Positions 26,642-36,016 of a stretch of DNA of 64,000 nt are shown piece by piece (within the stretch, counting starts at the first letter, position 1; each line of letters begins with the position of its first letter). The DNA is taken from NCBI GenBank assembly GCA_021555075.1, contig JAKGBX010000002.1, positions 677,001 through 741,000 of the forward strand, given 5' to 3'. This DNA comes from Rhodobacteraceae bacterium LMO-JJ12 (GTDB lineage: Bacteria; Pseudomonadota; Alphaproteobacteria; Rhodobacterales; Rhodobacteraceae). The notes beneath the pieces are model-generated. The model was not told the DNA's origin. It ran no database searches and worked only from the letters and a program-made list of their open reading frames with translations. The translations under genes and the position numbers were made by a program.

Positions 26642-26953
26642 TGGTCCACTCTATGGTGAATAATGTTTGCCCGCAAAAAGAAGATCTTGGTTAGGCTCAA
26701 AACGAAAAGAGAATGACCGCTTCCGCCGCGGTGCTAACCTCAGCCCTTTGTCAATTTTTGCAGCCGCGGCGAATGACGGCTCTTGCAGGCCGCAAGGCGG
26801 CTCTGAGCCCATTCTTTCAGACGCTGCGGTGCGCGCAAATGGCTGATTAGCCGGATTATGCTGCGTAGCAGGATGACATTTCACTTAGGTCTGTTTCTGC
26901 CCATGGCAGCGTTTCGGTAGTGCAGGCCCAATCCGTACACGACGCTACGAGAG
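26642..26953. other. Non-coding gap without recognisable features
   Basis: About 310 bases between the GST gene and the GlxA-type gene. A short open frame on the minus strand has low-complexity, non-protein-like composition. No terminator, RNA or repeat was evident. It may be decayed coding DNA. Confidence 0.4.
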
Positions 26954-27895
26954 TCATCCAATAGCAAACCGCCGCCTATATTCGCTGGCGCTCACGCCAC
27001 AGATCGAACGGAAGAGGCGGCTGAAGGTCGAGGCATCGGCGTAACCTACAGCCCAGCAGATTTCGTTTACCGGCATTGTCGTGCGTTCCAACAGACCCCG
27101 CGCCTTCTCGATCCGCAGTTCCTGTACATAGCGGCTTACCGAAAGACCCGTCGCATTGGTGAAGCGACGTTGGAATGTCCGTTCGGTCATCCCTGCCCTG
27201 TTCGACAAAGTTGGTAGGGCGAGTTCCAAAGCGGCGTTTTCTTCCATCCAGTGTTGGAGGCCCCGAATAGAGTCGTCGCCGTGATCCAGGCGCGGTCGGA
27301 AACTGCGATAGTTGCGTTGTTCGCGTCCCTGAGGGTCGATCAGCATTTGGCGGCAGGTGCGCGAGACGACGTCCGGCCCCAGCCACCGTCGCACCAAGAA
27401 AAGCCCCAGATCAACCCAGGCCATCACGCCGCCCGCGGTGACAATGTCGTGGTCGTCGATCAGCAGATGCTCCGGGTGCAGCTCCGCGCGTGGAAATGCG
27501 GCGCGGAACTCTCTTTCCAGCGCCCAGTGAGTTGTTACAGGCCGGCCATCCAGCGCACCTGCGTGGCCCAGCCAGAACGCACCCGCGCAGGCCGAGCACA
27601 GCGTCGCGCCGCCTCTATGTTGTTCGGCGATCCAGCCATGGACGAGTCCATCGGTATTGCCCCGGCCACCGGTCAGATTGGGCGGCACGATGACCGCATC
27701 AAACCCAGCCTCGCCATCAAGATCGCCGGGGCGGAGGACCGCATGATCCACCTTCCCTGAACCAACTTCGGCAGCATAGCGGTTTGCGACGGTCAGGATG
27801 TCGCCAAGGCCAAGCACGGCGGACATTTGCGCGCCCTCGTAGGCAATGAAAGCGATCTTAACCTGCTTTGGCGTATTCGGCACAGTGATTGTCAT
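26954..27895 (-). CDS. GlxA-type AraC-family transcriptional regulator
   Basis: A regulator of 313 residues with an N-terminal DJ-1/PfpI-like domain (about residues 12-190; CSACAGAFWLGHAG at the nucleophile-elbow position) and a C-terminal AraC double helix-turn-helix (about 210-310, GMTERTFQRRFTNATG and VGYADASTFSRLFR). It is divergent from an isochorismatase gene 61 bases away and probably controls it. I chose the ATG at 27895. Confidence 0.85.
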   Translation of the reverse strand: MTITVPNTPKQVKIAFIAYEGAQMSAVLGLGDILTVANRYAAEVGSGKVDHAVLRPGDLDGEAGFDAVIVPPNLTGGRGNTDGLVHGWIAEQHRGGATLCSACAGAFWLGHAGALDGRPVTTHWALEREFRAAFPRAELHPEHLLIDDHDIVTAGGVMAWVDLGLFLVRRWLGPDVVSRTCRQMLIDPQGREQRNYRSFRPRLDHGDDSIRGLQHWMEENAALELALPTLSNRAGMTERTFQRRFTNATGLSVSRYVQELRIEKARGLLERTTMPVNEICWAVGYADASTFSRLFRSICGVSASEYRRRFAIG

Positions 27896-27956
27896 CAACG
27901 CCAATCGTAGAGCGAAGGGTTGAGCGCGTAAATTGGAAAAAAAGGAGAACACAGAC

Positions 27957-28517
27957 ATGACCAAGACAGCCCTGATCCTCATCGACATCCAGAACGACTA
28001 TTTTGAAGGAGGCCTGATGGCCCTCGACGGCATGGATGCCGCTGCCGCCAATGCCAAGAGACTTCTTGCCGGAGCGCGAGCCAGGCGAGAACCGGTCTTC
28101 CATATCCGTCACATCGCGGGTTCGGCCGATGCTCCGTTTTTCCGTCCAGGCACTCTGGGTAGCGAGATCAATGAAACCGTGCGGCCCGACTCCAGTGAGA
28201 CGGTCTTCGAGAAAAGCCGTCCCAATTCATTCGTCGGCACCGGTCTGGAAGCGGCACTGCGCGCGGCGGAGATCAAGCGTGTCATTCTCTGCGGCGCGAT
28301 GAGCCAAATGTGTGTGGACGCCACCGCCCGCGCGGCGGCCGACATGGGCTTTGCCGTCACTGTGGTCGGGGATGCCTGCGCCGCCGCGTCGGTCAGTCAC
28401 GGCGGCGTTTCGGTGCCGTCTGGACACGTCCACGCCGCGATCATGGCCCCCTTGGCGGCGAGTTACGGCAAGGTCGTGACGACAGATGACATGGTAAACA
28501 ACCGCGGCGCTGCCTGA
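27957..28517 (+). CDS. Isochorismatase-family cysteine hydrolase
   Basis: A protein of 186 residues with the cysteine-hydrolase triad: Asp in LILIDIQNDYF near residue 10, a Lys in FEKSRPNSF near 85, and Cys in GAMSQMCVDAT near 120. Such enzymes act on amides or on isochorismate-type ethers. AAAGGAG precedes the ATG at 27957. It is paired with the divergent GlxA-type regulator, a common arrangement in proteobacteria. Confidence 0.87.
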   Translation: MTKTALILIDIQNDYFEGGLMALDGMDAAAANAKRLLAGARARREPVFHIRHIAGSADAPFFRPGTLGSEINETVRPDSSETVFEKSRPNSFVGTGLEAALRAAEIKRVILCGAMSQMCVDATARAAADMGFAVTVVGDACAAASVSHGGVSVPSGHVHAAIMAPLAASYGKVVTTDDMVNNRGAA

Positions 28518-28610
28518 CGAGGACAGCCCCCACCGCAATACGCATGAATCGGGCTGCATCAGCAGAAAAACCAGCCCACCATCACGGAAACAATCGCCGG
28601 AGTCCTTACC

Positions 28611-29210
28611 ATGACAACGACCATAGCAGCCCTGATCGCCTTCCTCTTTCCGCTGGCCTACAGCCCGGGACCGGGAAACATGTTCTTCGCCGCCAACGGT
28701 GCGCGCTTCGGTATGAGAGCGACCCTTCCAGCCAATCTCGGATACCATGTGGCAACGTGGATCGTGACTGCGGCGATCGGCTTCGGCGCGCTGGCGGCCT
28801 TCACGACGCATCCGGGCGCGTTCAATTCGCTGAAGTTGCTCGGATGCCTCTACGTGCTTTGGCTGGCCTGGAGTCTCTTTCACAGCGGTGGACACGATGG
28901 CGCGACGGAGGCTACGCCCGCCGGATTCGGCACCGGGGTGTTGCTGCTTCTGTTCAACCCGAAAGCCTACCTCATCATCGCATTGATGTTCACGCAGTTC
29001 GTCGTCGCGGCAGACGGTACAGGCCAGTGGCAGGTTATCCTCGTCATCACAACGGTCTTCACCCTGAACAACCTCCTCGCGTTCCTGGCATGGACTGCCG
29101 CGGGCGACCGGTTGGCCAAGCAGTTTCGCGAAGAGCAAAGCGCTACGTGGATCAATCGGATTTTCGGCACAGTTCTCGCCGCCGTCGCCGTGTGGATGGC
29201 GATCGGTTGA
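28611..29210 (+). CDS. LysE/RhtB-family exporter
   Basis: A membrane protein of 199 residues with five or six hydrophobic segments, the family motif YSPGPGNMFFAANGARFG near residue 18, and LLLFNPKAYLII near 120. It should export an amino acid or a related metabolite. It lies 93 bases after the isochorismatase gene and ends in a strong hairpin. Confidence 0.87.
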   Translation: MTTTIAALIAFLFPLAYSPGPGNMFFAANGARFGMRATLPANLGYHVATWIVTAAIGFGALAAFTTHPGAFNSLKLLGCLYVLWLAWSLFHSGGHDGATEATPAGFGTGVLLLLFNPKAYLIIALMFTQFVVAADGTGQWQVILVITTVFTLNNLLAFLAWTAAGDRLAKQFREEQSATWINRIFGTVLAAVAVWMAIG

Positions 29211-29234
29211 GATTCTGTAATCACAGAATCTCAA
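29207..29234 (+). terminator. Hairpin at the end of the LysE-type gene
   Basis: A perfect 12-base stem (TTGAGATTCTGT / ACAGAATCTCAA) with an AATC loop starts within the last codons and includes the stop codon. There is no long U-run after it. It could terminate transcription or protect the mRNA end. Confidence 0.6.
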
Positions 29235-29312
29235 GGTGCCTGTTCTTACGACCCCACCGGTTTTCCACGGTATCTAGACACCGAAACTTGAGCAACCGTT
29301 AGATCAAGTGAT

Positions 29313-29328
29313 TTGAGCGATCGCTCAA
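29313..29328. promoter_or_regulatory. 16-base perfect palindrome, candidate operator
   Basis: TTGAGCGATCGCTCAA is fully symmetric. A further TTGAGC half-site lies 25 bases upstream. It sits 168 bases before the membrane-protein gene at 29496 and could be a TetR- or LysR-like binding site. No regulator gene is adjacent. Confidence 0.4.
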
Positions 29329-29495
29329 CAACGAGTAGATGGCGTCTCACAGCATCGTTTCCAATCTTGTGCAGGCATTCACCTTCAGGTGGTTCGCGGG
29401 CACATGGGGTTGCGCTGATTGTCGATAAATCTTGCTTGATATTACCTCTAACTTCCCTCGCGATGACCGCACAAAAGAAGAAAGAAAAGAACGAA

Positions 29496-29954
29496 ATGGC
29501 CACCAAAAACACACTCAGAAACCTTGTAGTCGCCGGGCTGGCAGGAGAGGTTTCATTCGAGATCTACGCATGGCTGATCTCGCCAATACTTTTCGACGTC
29601 ACTCTTGCTCCGGCCAACTTGGTTATCGCCCTCATTAAAATGGTACTTGGGGTTACTGTGCCGTATTGGGCCGGTTTTCTTGCGCACTTCATGATCGGTG
29701 CCATCGGGTTTTCTGGGTTTGTGTGGATAACGCATCTGGTTTCCCGGACCAGTCTTATCCTTTCAGGTGCGATTGCTGGGCTTGTTCTTTGGTTCGTAGC
29801 GCAAGGTCTGCTGGCCCCGGTCGTCGGGCGAACGTTCATGATGGGTTTCGGCGCTTACACGCAGTCCTCCTTTATCGGACATGTCGGCATGACCACGCTT
29901 ATCGGATATGTCATGGTGGTGCTGCAAAAGCGGCAGGTTCACGCTACGGCCTGA
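29496..29954 (+). CDS. Uncharacterised four-helix membrane protein
   Basis: A protein of 152 residues with four hydrophobic helices and a short charged N-terminus. I do not recognise the family. The ATG at 29496 is preceded by an A-rich stretch with GAAAGAAAAGAA rather than a clear ribosome binding site; an ATG 33 bases upstream is possible. It lies inside the island, next to the decayed recombinase. Confidence 0.6.
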   Translation: MATKNTLRNLVVAGLAGEVSFEIYAWLISPILFDVTLAPANLVIALIKMVLGVTVPYWAGFLAHFMIGAIGFSGFVWITHLVSRTSLILSGAIAGLVLWFVAQGLLAPVVGRTFMMGFGAYTQSSFIGHVGMTTLIGYVMVVLQKRQVHATA

Positions 29955-29969
29955 GCGCTACCATGAAAA

Positions 29970-30527
29970 CTAAGAGCAAAGCAGAGCCGGTTCCTGCTTT
30001 GTCCGCCCAATCGAATGCGTGCCGTATGCGCTCGCCTCCAGTCCAATGGACGTCACCCAGTCACGAACTATCCGCGCATACTGGCGGGTTGAGAAGTGAA
30101 GCAGTTCGTGAAAACGGCCGGGCCAAAGGTACTCGGATCCGATCATCAGCGGGTCTTGCACCCATCTGTCGAGCGACGCCCGTGTGCCTTCAGAAATTTC
30201 GAAGCGTACAGGTTTCTCCGTCTTGCTTTGCAGAACGGACGCGCGTTCGTTGATCTGACCGGACGCCATCACATTGACGACTCTCATCTTAACAAGATCA
30301 TAGCCGCGCAGCTTGCTGTCGATGGCCAGATTGAAGAGTGTCAGATCCCGGTGGTTCTCGGCCTGTTCAAGCCGAACGCCGATCGCCCAGACATGTTTGG
30401 GCTTGAGTGGTCGTTTCTGACCGACGAGCCGGCCCTTATGCCAGGCGGGCGAAGCGCGCGAATAGCGGGTAAGTTTGGTGTTTGCATGACTAATACTCCG
30501 ATCCACCATGCACCCCCAAGTCGACAA
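29970..30527 (-). pseudogene. Tyrosine recombinase (integrase), C-terminally truncated
   Basis: The preserved part matches small phage-integrase proteins. It includes RDLTLFNLAIDSKLRGYDL (the first catalytic Arg region), then VLQSKTEKPVRFEIS and RQYARIVRDWVTSIGL. It breaks off at YGTHSIGRTK, where intact relatives read HSMRRTK and continue for about 50 more residues. The second catalytic Arg motif is disturbed, and the C-terminal His and the Tyr nucleophile are gone. This was probably the integrase of the island or of an element within it. The 268 bases to the right, up to 30795, hold nothing recognisable. Confidence 0.75.
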
Positions 30528-30795
30528 CCCGACGTTGACGGATCATAATATCATGAAATGCTGCGGCGCATCCGAGGTCCGCAGAGAGCTCAATATGTTC
30601 GATGCTGCACTTTGCGCAAAGGCCCGTTTTGACAGGTTCCGCAGCGTGTCAGGTTAACGGTCGTTTATTTGGCAATCTTTTTTCGAAACCGCCTAACTGT
30701 CGACGACAGTGTGGGGATCCCGCCCTTCAACTGTGTCAATGGCGCTCAACCATGCGTCCATTAAGGCTCTGCATGGTTGGCAAACAAGCGCGCAC

Positions 30796-33700
30796 CTAGG
30801 TGACTTCATCTCTGTGCGCGCTGCGTGAAAAAAGCAAATCATAGAGGACCGGCGCCGCAACCAGCGTTAGGATCGAGGCAAAAGCCAGCCCCCCCATAAT
30901 GGTGATCGCCATCGACACGAAGAACGCATCGGTAAGCAAGGGTGCCATGCCAAGGATCGTGGTGATCGCCGCCAGCATCACGGGGCGCAGACGCGACGTG
31001 GACGCGGTGATGATCGCTTCGCGGAGCGCCAGCCCCTCTTCTCGCACAAGGTCGATCTCCTCGACCAAAACGATGCCGTTCTTGATCAACATGCCCGATA
31101 GGCTCAGCAGGCCCAGAAGTGCTGTAAAGGTGAACGGCATGTCTGTGGCTAGAAGCGCGATCACCACGCCGTTGACGGACATCGGCACCAGAAGCCAGAT
31201 GATAAGGGGTTGGCGTAGAGCGTTGAACAAAAGGATCGAGATCAACACCATGATCAAAACCGAGACCGGAATCTGCGCGCCCAAAGCTGCTTGCGCCATA
31301 CGCGAACTCTCGTATTCGCCACCCCATTCCATGCGGTAGCCCACCGGCAGCGAAACCGATTCAACCACGGACTGGATCTCGGCCTGAACCTCGGCCGCGG
31401 TCAGTCCCGGCGGAATGTCGGCCTCTATCGTGAGTGTCAGTTCGCGATTGCGGCGATGCACCAAGGTGTTCTGCACCTCATACTCCATCCCGTCAATCAT
31501 CTGCTCGATCGGGAGAACCTCGCCCGTAGTTGACGAAAACACCACCAGGTCGATCAACTCCAACCCACTATCGCTTGGCAAGCGGGTTATGATGGGGATT
31601 TGCCGATCACCTTCACGATAGACGCCCGAGACTGTCCCGTCCGTTGCCAATTGCAACGTTTGCGCCACGTCTTCGCGGCTGATGCCGGCGGTCTGGGCAC
31701 GTTGGGTGGCGTAGACCGGTTTCAACACCAGTTCCTGCTCTCTCCAATCCGTGCGCATATCAATTAGATTGCCTGAGGCCCCTTGCATAACCTGCTGCAT
31801 TTCGGATGATAGCAGGCGCAATGTGTCCGGATCCTGCCCCGAAAGCCGCAGCTGGATCGGAGCACCGCCGCCGGGGCCAAAGACCAGCCGCTTGGTGCGG
31901 AACTCGCCCGTAGGGAAGTTGGCGCGGCCAAAGCTGTTTAGCTCTTCCCTCAATGGGGGAATCTGATCCAGCGTTTCTGTCTGAATGATCAGGTGGCCGT
32001 AGCTGGGGTTTGCCTTTTCGGCTTCGTAAGTCAGCATGAACCGCGACGCGCCTTGACCAACGAAACTGGCAACAGATTTAACCTCGCCGCGCTCGGCGAG
32101 CCAGGCTTCCATCTGGCGCAGGTGATCAGACGTGGTGTGAATGTCAGTTCCCTGAGGTAGTTTATAGTGCACGAAAAACATCGGCGTGTTGCTATCAGGG
32201 AAAAACGCCTGTTTGACCTGACCGAAGCCCGTAAAACAGACCACGGTCACGACCGCCAGCACGACGATCATCAGCCAGCGCAGGCGTAGGGCAAGCCGCA
32301 GCGTCGAGGCATAGGCGCGGAACATCCAGCCGCTATAGGCGTCATCCTCACCATCTTTGCCCTGCTTGAACAAGTAATGACCGAGAAGTGGCGTCACTGT
32401 CAGGGCCAGCACCCAGCTGAGCAATAGCGAGATACCGATCACCGCAAACAGCGAGAACAGAAACTCGCCGGTCGCATCCGGCGACAGCCCGATCCCGGCA
32501 AATGCCATAATGCCGATCACCGTGGCCCCCAGAAGCGGTATCTGGGTTTTGGCCGCTGCATCATCGGCGGCTCTGTGGCTGTTTTGGCCACGCCGCATGG
32601 ATATCTGCATACCTTCGGCAACCACAATGGCATTGTCGACAAGCATACCCATGGCGATGATCAAGGCACCCAGCGAGATGCGCTCCATCTCGATCGAGAA
32701 CAGCGCCATGTAAAACAGTGTTCCGACAACAGTCAGCAACAAGGTCACGCCCACCACCACAGCTGCGCGCCAGCCCATGAAGATGACCAACACGAGAACC
32801 ACAATCGCGACCGACATGGCGAGGTTCAGCAGAAACGCGCTCGAGGCTTCGTCGACAACCACATGCTGCTGATAAATCGGTTCCAATGTGACGCCGTGAG
32901 GGATATTGCTGTCTAGCTCGGCCAGCCTTGCATCGGCGCGACGCCCGACTTCGACAATGTTTTCGGTCGATAGCCCGGCAACACCGAGCGTAAAGGCATC
33001 CTTACCGTTGAAACGCACCATCAGATCGGGCGTGTCCTGCCGGTCTCGGTGAACGCGGGCGAGATCGAACAAGTTGATGACTTCTCCACCCGACCCAATC
33101 GTCAGTGACGCGATGGACTCGACAGAGTCCGAGCCGTCAGGAGCCTGGATGATGGTGCGAACCCCGTCTGCACCACGAACGGATCCTGCATCGACTACCG
33201 AGTTGGCATTGGCCAGAGCGCTAATGATTGACGTTGGAGGCACGCCCTGATTGACAGCCAGCGCCATATCGGGCTCGATAAAAATGGCCTCGTCCGGCAG
33301 GCCTTTCACTTCGACATCGGCCACCCCGTCGACAGTGAGCAACTCACGCCGCAGGAACGTAGCAAGCTGGTGTTTCTCGGCGTCGGAAAACCCCTCGGCC
33401 GTAACCGCGTAGTAGATTCCGAACACGTCGCCAAAACTGTCGTTTACATAGGGCTCGCTCACCCCAGCGGGCAGGAAGCGGGCGGCGTCGGAGACCCTGT
33501 TGCGAAGTTTTGTCCAGATCGGCGGCAACTCTTCCCCGCCAAATGTCGAGAACACTTCAACCGTGATCAGCGATATGCCGGGTTGGTTCATCGACGTGAT
33601 CTTGTCGACTTCACCCATTTTCTGGAGCGCCGATTCAAGGGGTTCGGACACTTCGATCGCTACTTGTTCAGCGGTGGCGCCAGGGTATTGGGTGGAAATC

Positions 33701-33837
33701 ACCACCTGTTTAATGGTGAAAGCTGGGTCTTCCAGACGGCCAAGTGAAGTGAACCCCCAAACCCCGCCAAACAGCGACCCGAGGATGATCAACCACGTGA
33801 TCAGCGGCTTTTCGATCGAGAATCTTGCAATGCTCAT
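30796..33837 (-). CDS. RND efflux pump, inner-membrane permease
   Basis: An AcrB-type transporter of 1013 residues with twelve hydrophobic helices and two large periplasmic loops. The proton-relay motif in helix 4 reads GMLVDNAIVVAEG, so the Asp-Asp pair of AcrB is Asp-Asn here, as in some RND subfamilies. It lies 10 bases after its adaptor gene and belongs to a marR-adaptor-pump operon. There is no outer-membrane TolC gene in the window. The substrate is not predictable. Confidence 0.92.
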   Translation of the reverse strand: MSIARFSIEKPLITWLIILGSLFGGVWGFTSLGRLEDPAFTIKQVVISTQYPGATAEQVAIEVSEPLESALQKMGEVDKITSMNQPGISLITVEVFSTFGGEELPPIWTKLRNRVSDAARFLPAGVSEPYVNDSFGDVFGIYYAVTAEGFSDAEKHQLATFLRRELLTVDGVADVEVKGLPDEAIFIEPDMALAVNQGVPPTSIISALANANSVVDAGSVRGADGVRTIIQAPDGSDSVESIASLTIGSGGEVINLFDLARVHRDRQDTPDLMVRFNGKDAFTLGVAGLSTENIVEVGRRADARLAELDSNIPHGVTLEPIYQQHVVVDEASSAFLLNLAMSVAIVVLVLVIFMGWRAAVVVGVTLLLTVVGTLFYMALFSIEMERISLGALIIAMGMLVDNAIVVAEGMQISMRRGQNSHRAADDAAAKTQIPLLGATVIGIMAFAGIGLSPDATGEFLFSLFAVIGISLLLSWVLALTVTPLLGHYLFKQGKDGEDDAYSGWMFRAYASTLRLALRLRWLMIVVLAVVTVVCFTGFGQVKQAFFPDSNTPMFFVHYKLPQGTDIHTTSDHLRQMEAWLAERGEVKSVASFVGQGASRFMLTYEAEKANPSYGHLIIQTETLDQIPPLREELNSFGRANFPTGEFRTKRLVFGPGGGAPIQLRLSGQDPDTLRLLSSEMQQVMQGASGNLIDMRTDWREQELVLKPVYATQRAQTAGISREDVAQTLQLATDGTVSGVYREGDRQIPIITRLPSDSGLELIDLVVFSSTTGEVLPIEQMIDGMEYEVQNTLVHRRNRELTLTIEADIPPGLTAAEVQAEIQSVVESVSLPVGYRMEWGGEYESSRMAQAALGAQIPVSVLIMVLISILLFNALRQPLIIWLLVPMSVNGVVIALLATDMPFTFTALLGLLSLSGMLIKNGIVLVEEIDLVREEGLALREAIITASTSRLRPVMLAAITTILGMAPLLTDAFFVSMAITIMGGLAFASILTLVAAPVLYDLLFSRSAHRDEVT

Positions 33838-33847
33838 GATCCGCTCG

Positions 33848-34897
33848 TCAATTCCCGAATCCGGCAAACCTGCGGACTTTCTCACCGTCTTTCAACGCCG
33901 CGCCACCAGCTGCGACGATCTCGCTTCCAGGTGCCAGTCCCGCGATGACAAAGATGCCTTCACCAGGAGTCGCAGCAACCTCAACAGTGACCTTTTTCAA
34001 CGTGCCTTCACTGGCGCCTTTGGGCGAGAAGATCAAAACACTGGTTTTTCCTTCCTCATCGACAAAAACAGCCGTCTTTGGCAACCTGATCTTACCTTGG
34101 TTTTCACCCTTGATAGTGGCGATCACAGTGGTCGACGCACCGGGAAGGATGCGCAGGCCCTCGGGTGGAGTCATGCCCATCGTCACCCGGTAGGATTGGC
34201 CAACTTTGGAAGCCTCGGCATTGAACTCGCGAACCGACAAAGGAAATAGCTTGTCGGAAGCCGGAAAACGCGCTTGAATTTGCACATCCTGTGCAGCCTC
34301 GGCTTGTAAGAACAGAACTTCTGGGATGTCGACTTCAACACGGATCTCGGACATGTCATGCAACCGCACAACGGGCGTCCCGGCCGCTATGGTGGTGAAA
34401 TTGGCAACATCACGTGCCGCTACAAGCGCATCGAAGGGTGCCGTCAACGTGGCGTGCTTTAGCGCGTATTGGGCATTTTTGACTGCGATCTCGGAAATTG
34501 CAGCCTGCGTTATTGCGTCATCGATGGCCACTTGACTGACCGACGATGTGGACAGTTGTTGCAGTCGCGCCAGCGTCCGGACGGCCTGCTCCTTTTGCAA
34601 TCGAGCTTGGTTCAAAGCAAGTTCAAAACTCTCCAGATCCAACCGCGCGACAAGCGCACCGTGTTCCAGCTCTGCACCTTCGATCACCGGAACTTCGACC
34701 AGCCGCCCGCCAACTTGAAAGGCCAGATCAACTGTTTGCCGCGCAACGACGTGTCCAAAAAACTGCCGCGTCACTTCTCCTGCACCTGATGTAGCGGTGA
34801 TGAGCTTAACTGGTTTCAACGTGTCTTGTGCCAAGGCTGGCAGCCCGGCAGAGATCATTAGGGCGAGTGCCATAGCGGCAGCGTGTTTCATTGACAT
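33848..34897 (-). CDS. RND efflux periplasmic adaptor (HlyD/MFP family)
   Basis: A protein of 349 residues with a signal peptide (about 1-23, ending GLPALAQ). It has a split lipoyl domain (VARQTVDLAFQVGGRLVEV and ATLTAPFDALVAARDV), a helical hairpin between them, and beta-barrel and membrane-proximal domains at the C-terminus. It would link the pump to an outer-membrane channel. The start codon overlaps the end of the MarR gene. An ATG at 34891 overlapping the marR stop is an equally good start. Confidence 0.9.
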   Translation of the reverse strand: MSMKHAAAMALALMISAGLPALAQDTLKPVKLITATSGAGEVTRQFFGHVVARQTVDLAFQVGGRLVEVPVIEGAELEHGALVARLDLESFELALNQARLQKEQAVRTLARLQQLSTSSVSQVAIDDAITQAAISEIAVKNAQYALKHATLTAPFDALVAARDVANFTTIAAGTPVVRLHDMSEIRVEVDIPEVLFLQAEAAQDVQIQARFPASDKLFPLSVREFNAEASKVGQSYRVTMGMTPPEGLRILPGASTTVIATIKGENQGKIRLPKTAVFVDEEGKTSVLIFSPKGASEGTLKKVTVEVAATPGEGIFVIAGLAPGSEIVAAGGAALKDGEKVRRFAGFGN

Positions 34898-35379
34898 GGT
34901 TTTAGTCCTTCGGGCAAACCACCCGCCTTAATGTTACCGGCAACTTTCTGCATCAAGGATGCGATCGTTGCTGTTTCATCGCGCGTTAGGCCCGACACTT
35001 CGGCGAAAATCTCGACGGCCCGGGCCATCAACGCATGCCGTTTCTCAGCCCCCAGTTCTGTCAGGCGCAATTGCCAGGCGCGGCGATCCGTCGGGTCGCG
35101 CTCACGGGAGATCAGGCCCTTTTCCTCAAGTCCGTCGGCGATAGCGGTCAGTGTGGAAGGTAAAATCTGCATCTCGCTGGCCATGTCTCCCATCCGGGTG
35201 GGGCCCGCAAGGTTCACCAGAAGTTGACGCTCGTGCTTGGCCAAGGCAGGTGTTACATTTATAGTGTCAACGACCTCTTCAACCTTCCAATAGAGCAGGT
35301 AGACGCCCATCAGGACGTTCAGTTCGGGCGGCAGGTCTGCTTGGAGGTCCAGACGGTTTGTTGGCTTGTGGGATGGCAT
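34888..35379 (-). CDS. MarR-family regulator of the efflux operon
   Basis: A protein of 163 residues with a winged helix (about residues 55-125). MASEMQILPSTLTAIADGLEEKGLI is the recognition region and RDPTDRRAWQLRLTELG the wing. It is the first gene of the efflux operon and should repress it until a phenolic or toxic ligand binds. AGGAA precedes the ATG. Confidence 0.87.
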   Translation of the reverse strand: MPSHKPTNRLDLQADLPPELNVLMGVYLLYWKVEEVVDTINVTPALAKHERQLLVNLAGPTRMGDMASEMQILPSTLTAIADGLEEKGLISRERDPTDRRAWQLRLTELGAEKRHALMARAVEIFAEVSGLTRDETATIASLMQKVAGNIKAGGLPEGLKPCQ

Positions 35380-35412
35380 AGTCGTTCCTGTTCTACCATC
35401 TCGTTCATATAC

Positions 35413-35425
35413 TTCATTTTATGAA
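35413..35425. promoter_or_regulatory. Candidate MarR operator
   Basis: TTCAT-TTT-ATGAA is a perfect 5-base inverted repeat in AT-rich DNA, 34 bases upstream of the marR start, where a promoter would be expected. Confidence 0.5.
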
Positions 35426-35968
35426 CCATACAATATGCGAAATACCCACCAGTCCAAGTTTTTTTGGCACCTAGGCAAGGGCCCTTACGGCGCAATTGGA
35501 TTTCAATAGCTAGATGCCTGCTGCTAACCGAGCATCCATTTGCAAAAATGGTCGCGATATTCCGAAGCATGTGGCTAGCATTTATTGCCGAGAGCGACCT
35601 GCGCACAAAGCCGTCGTTGATCTCGAAAACCATAATGGCAGCAAAGTCCGCATTGCAGCCCTTGAAGCAACCAAGATACTGCGCATTGTATCGAACGGTA
35701 GCTTCAGGGAAGCTGCAACGCAGCTTATGATGATCTGGCCAGCGGCGCGTTTGGGCGCTAAGCGTCAGTAATTCTAGCCATCTTTGTCGCTGCTTACACT
35801 AATTTCCGGGATGCTATGTGCGGCTTGTTGCTCCACAGCGGTGAGATACTGTACTGCCAGCCCCCCAATTGGCCCCCCCAATGGGTCGCACTGGAAAGCG
35901 TCATGTAGAATAGCAACAATAAAAGAGGGTATCGGACACTATGCTACATGTAGCTAGAGTTATGACGT
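35426..35968. other. Non-coding, AT-richer end of the island
   Basis: About 540 bases with lower GC than the flanks. Two overlapping open frames of 85-88 codons on the plus strand have no ribosome binding site and no recognisable motifs, so I do not call genes. The right attachment repeat follows directly. Confidence 0.4.
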
Positions 35969-35986
35969 TCCCACCGTCCGCACCAC
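35969..35986 (+). repeat. Right attachment-site core (tRNA-Leu end copy)
   Basis: TCCCACCGTCCGCACCAC repeats the tRNA-Leu 3' end at 24597-24614 with one change. The rest of the tRNA is not duplicated. GC content and codon style return to the genome norm to its right, as expected at an island border. Confidence 0.65.
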
Positions 35987-36016
35987 CACAATTTCTCAGC
36001 GCCAATCTGTTTTGGG

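Noticed and set aside
35464-35771. Two overlapping frames of 85-88 codons near the right island end
   Set aside because: No ribosome binding site, no motifs and mutually exclusive frames. Left as non-coding.
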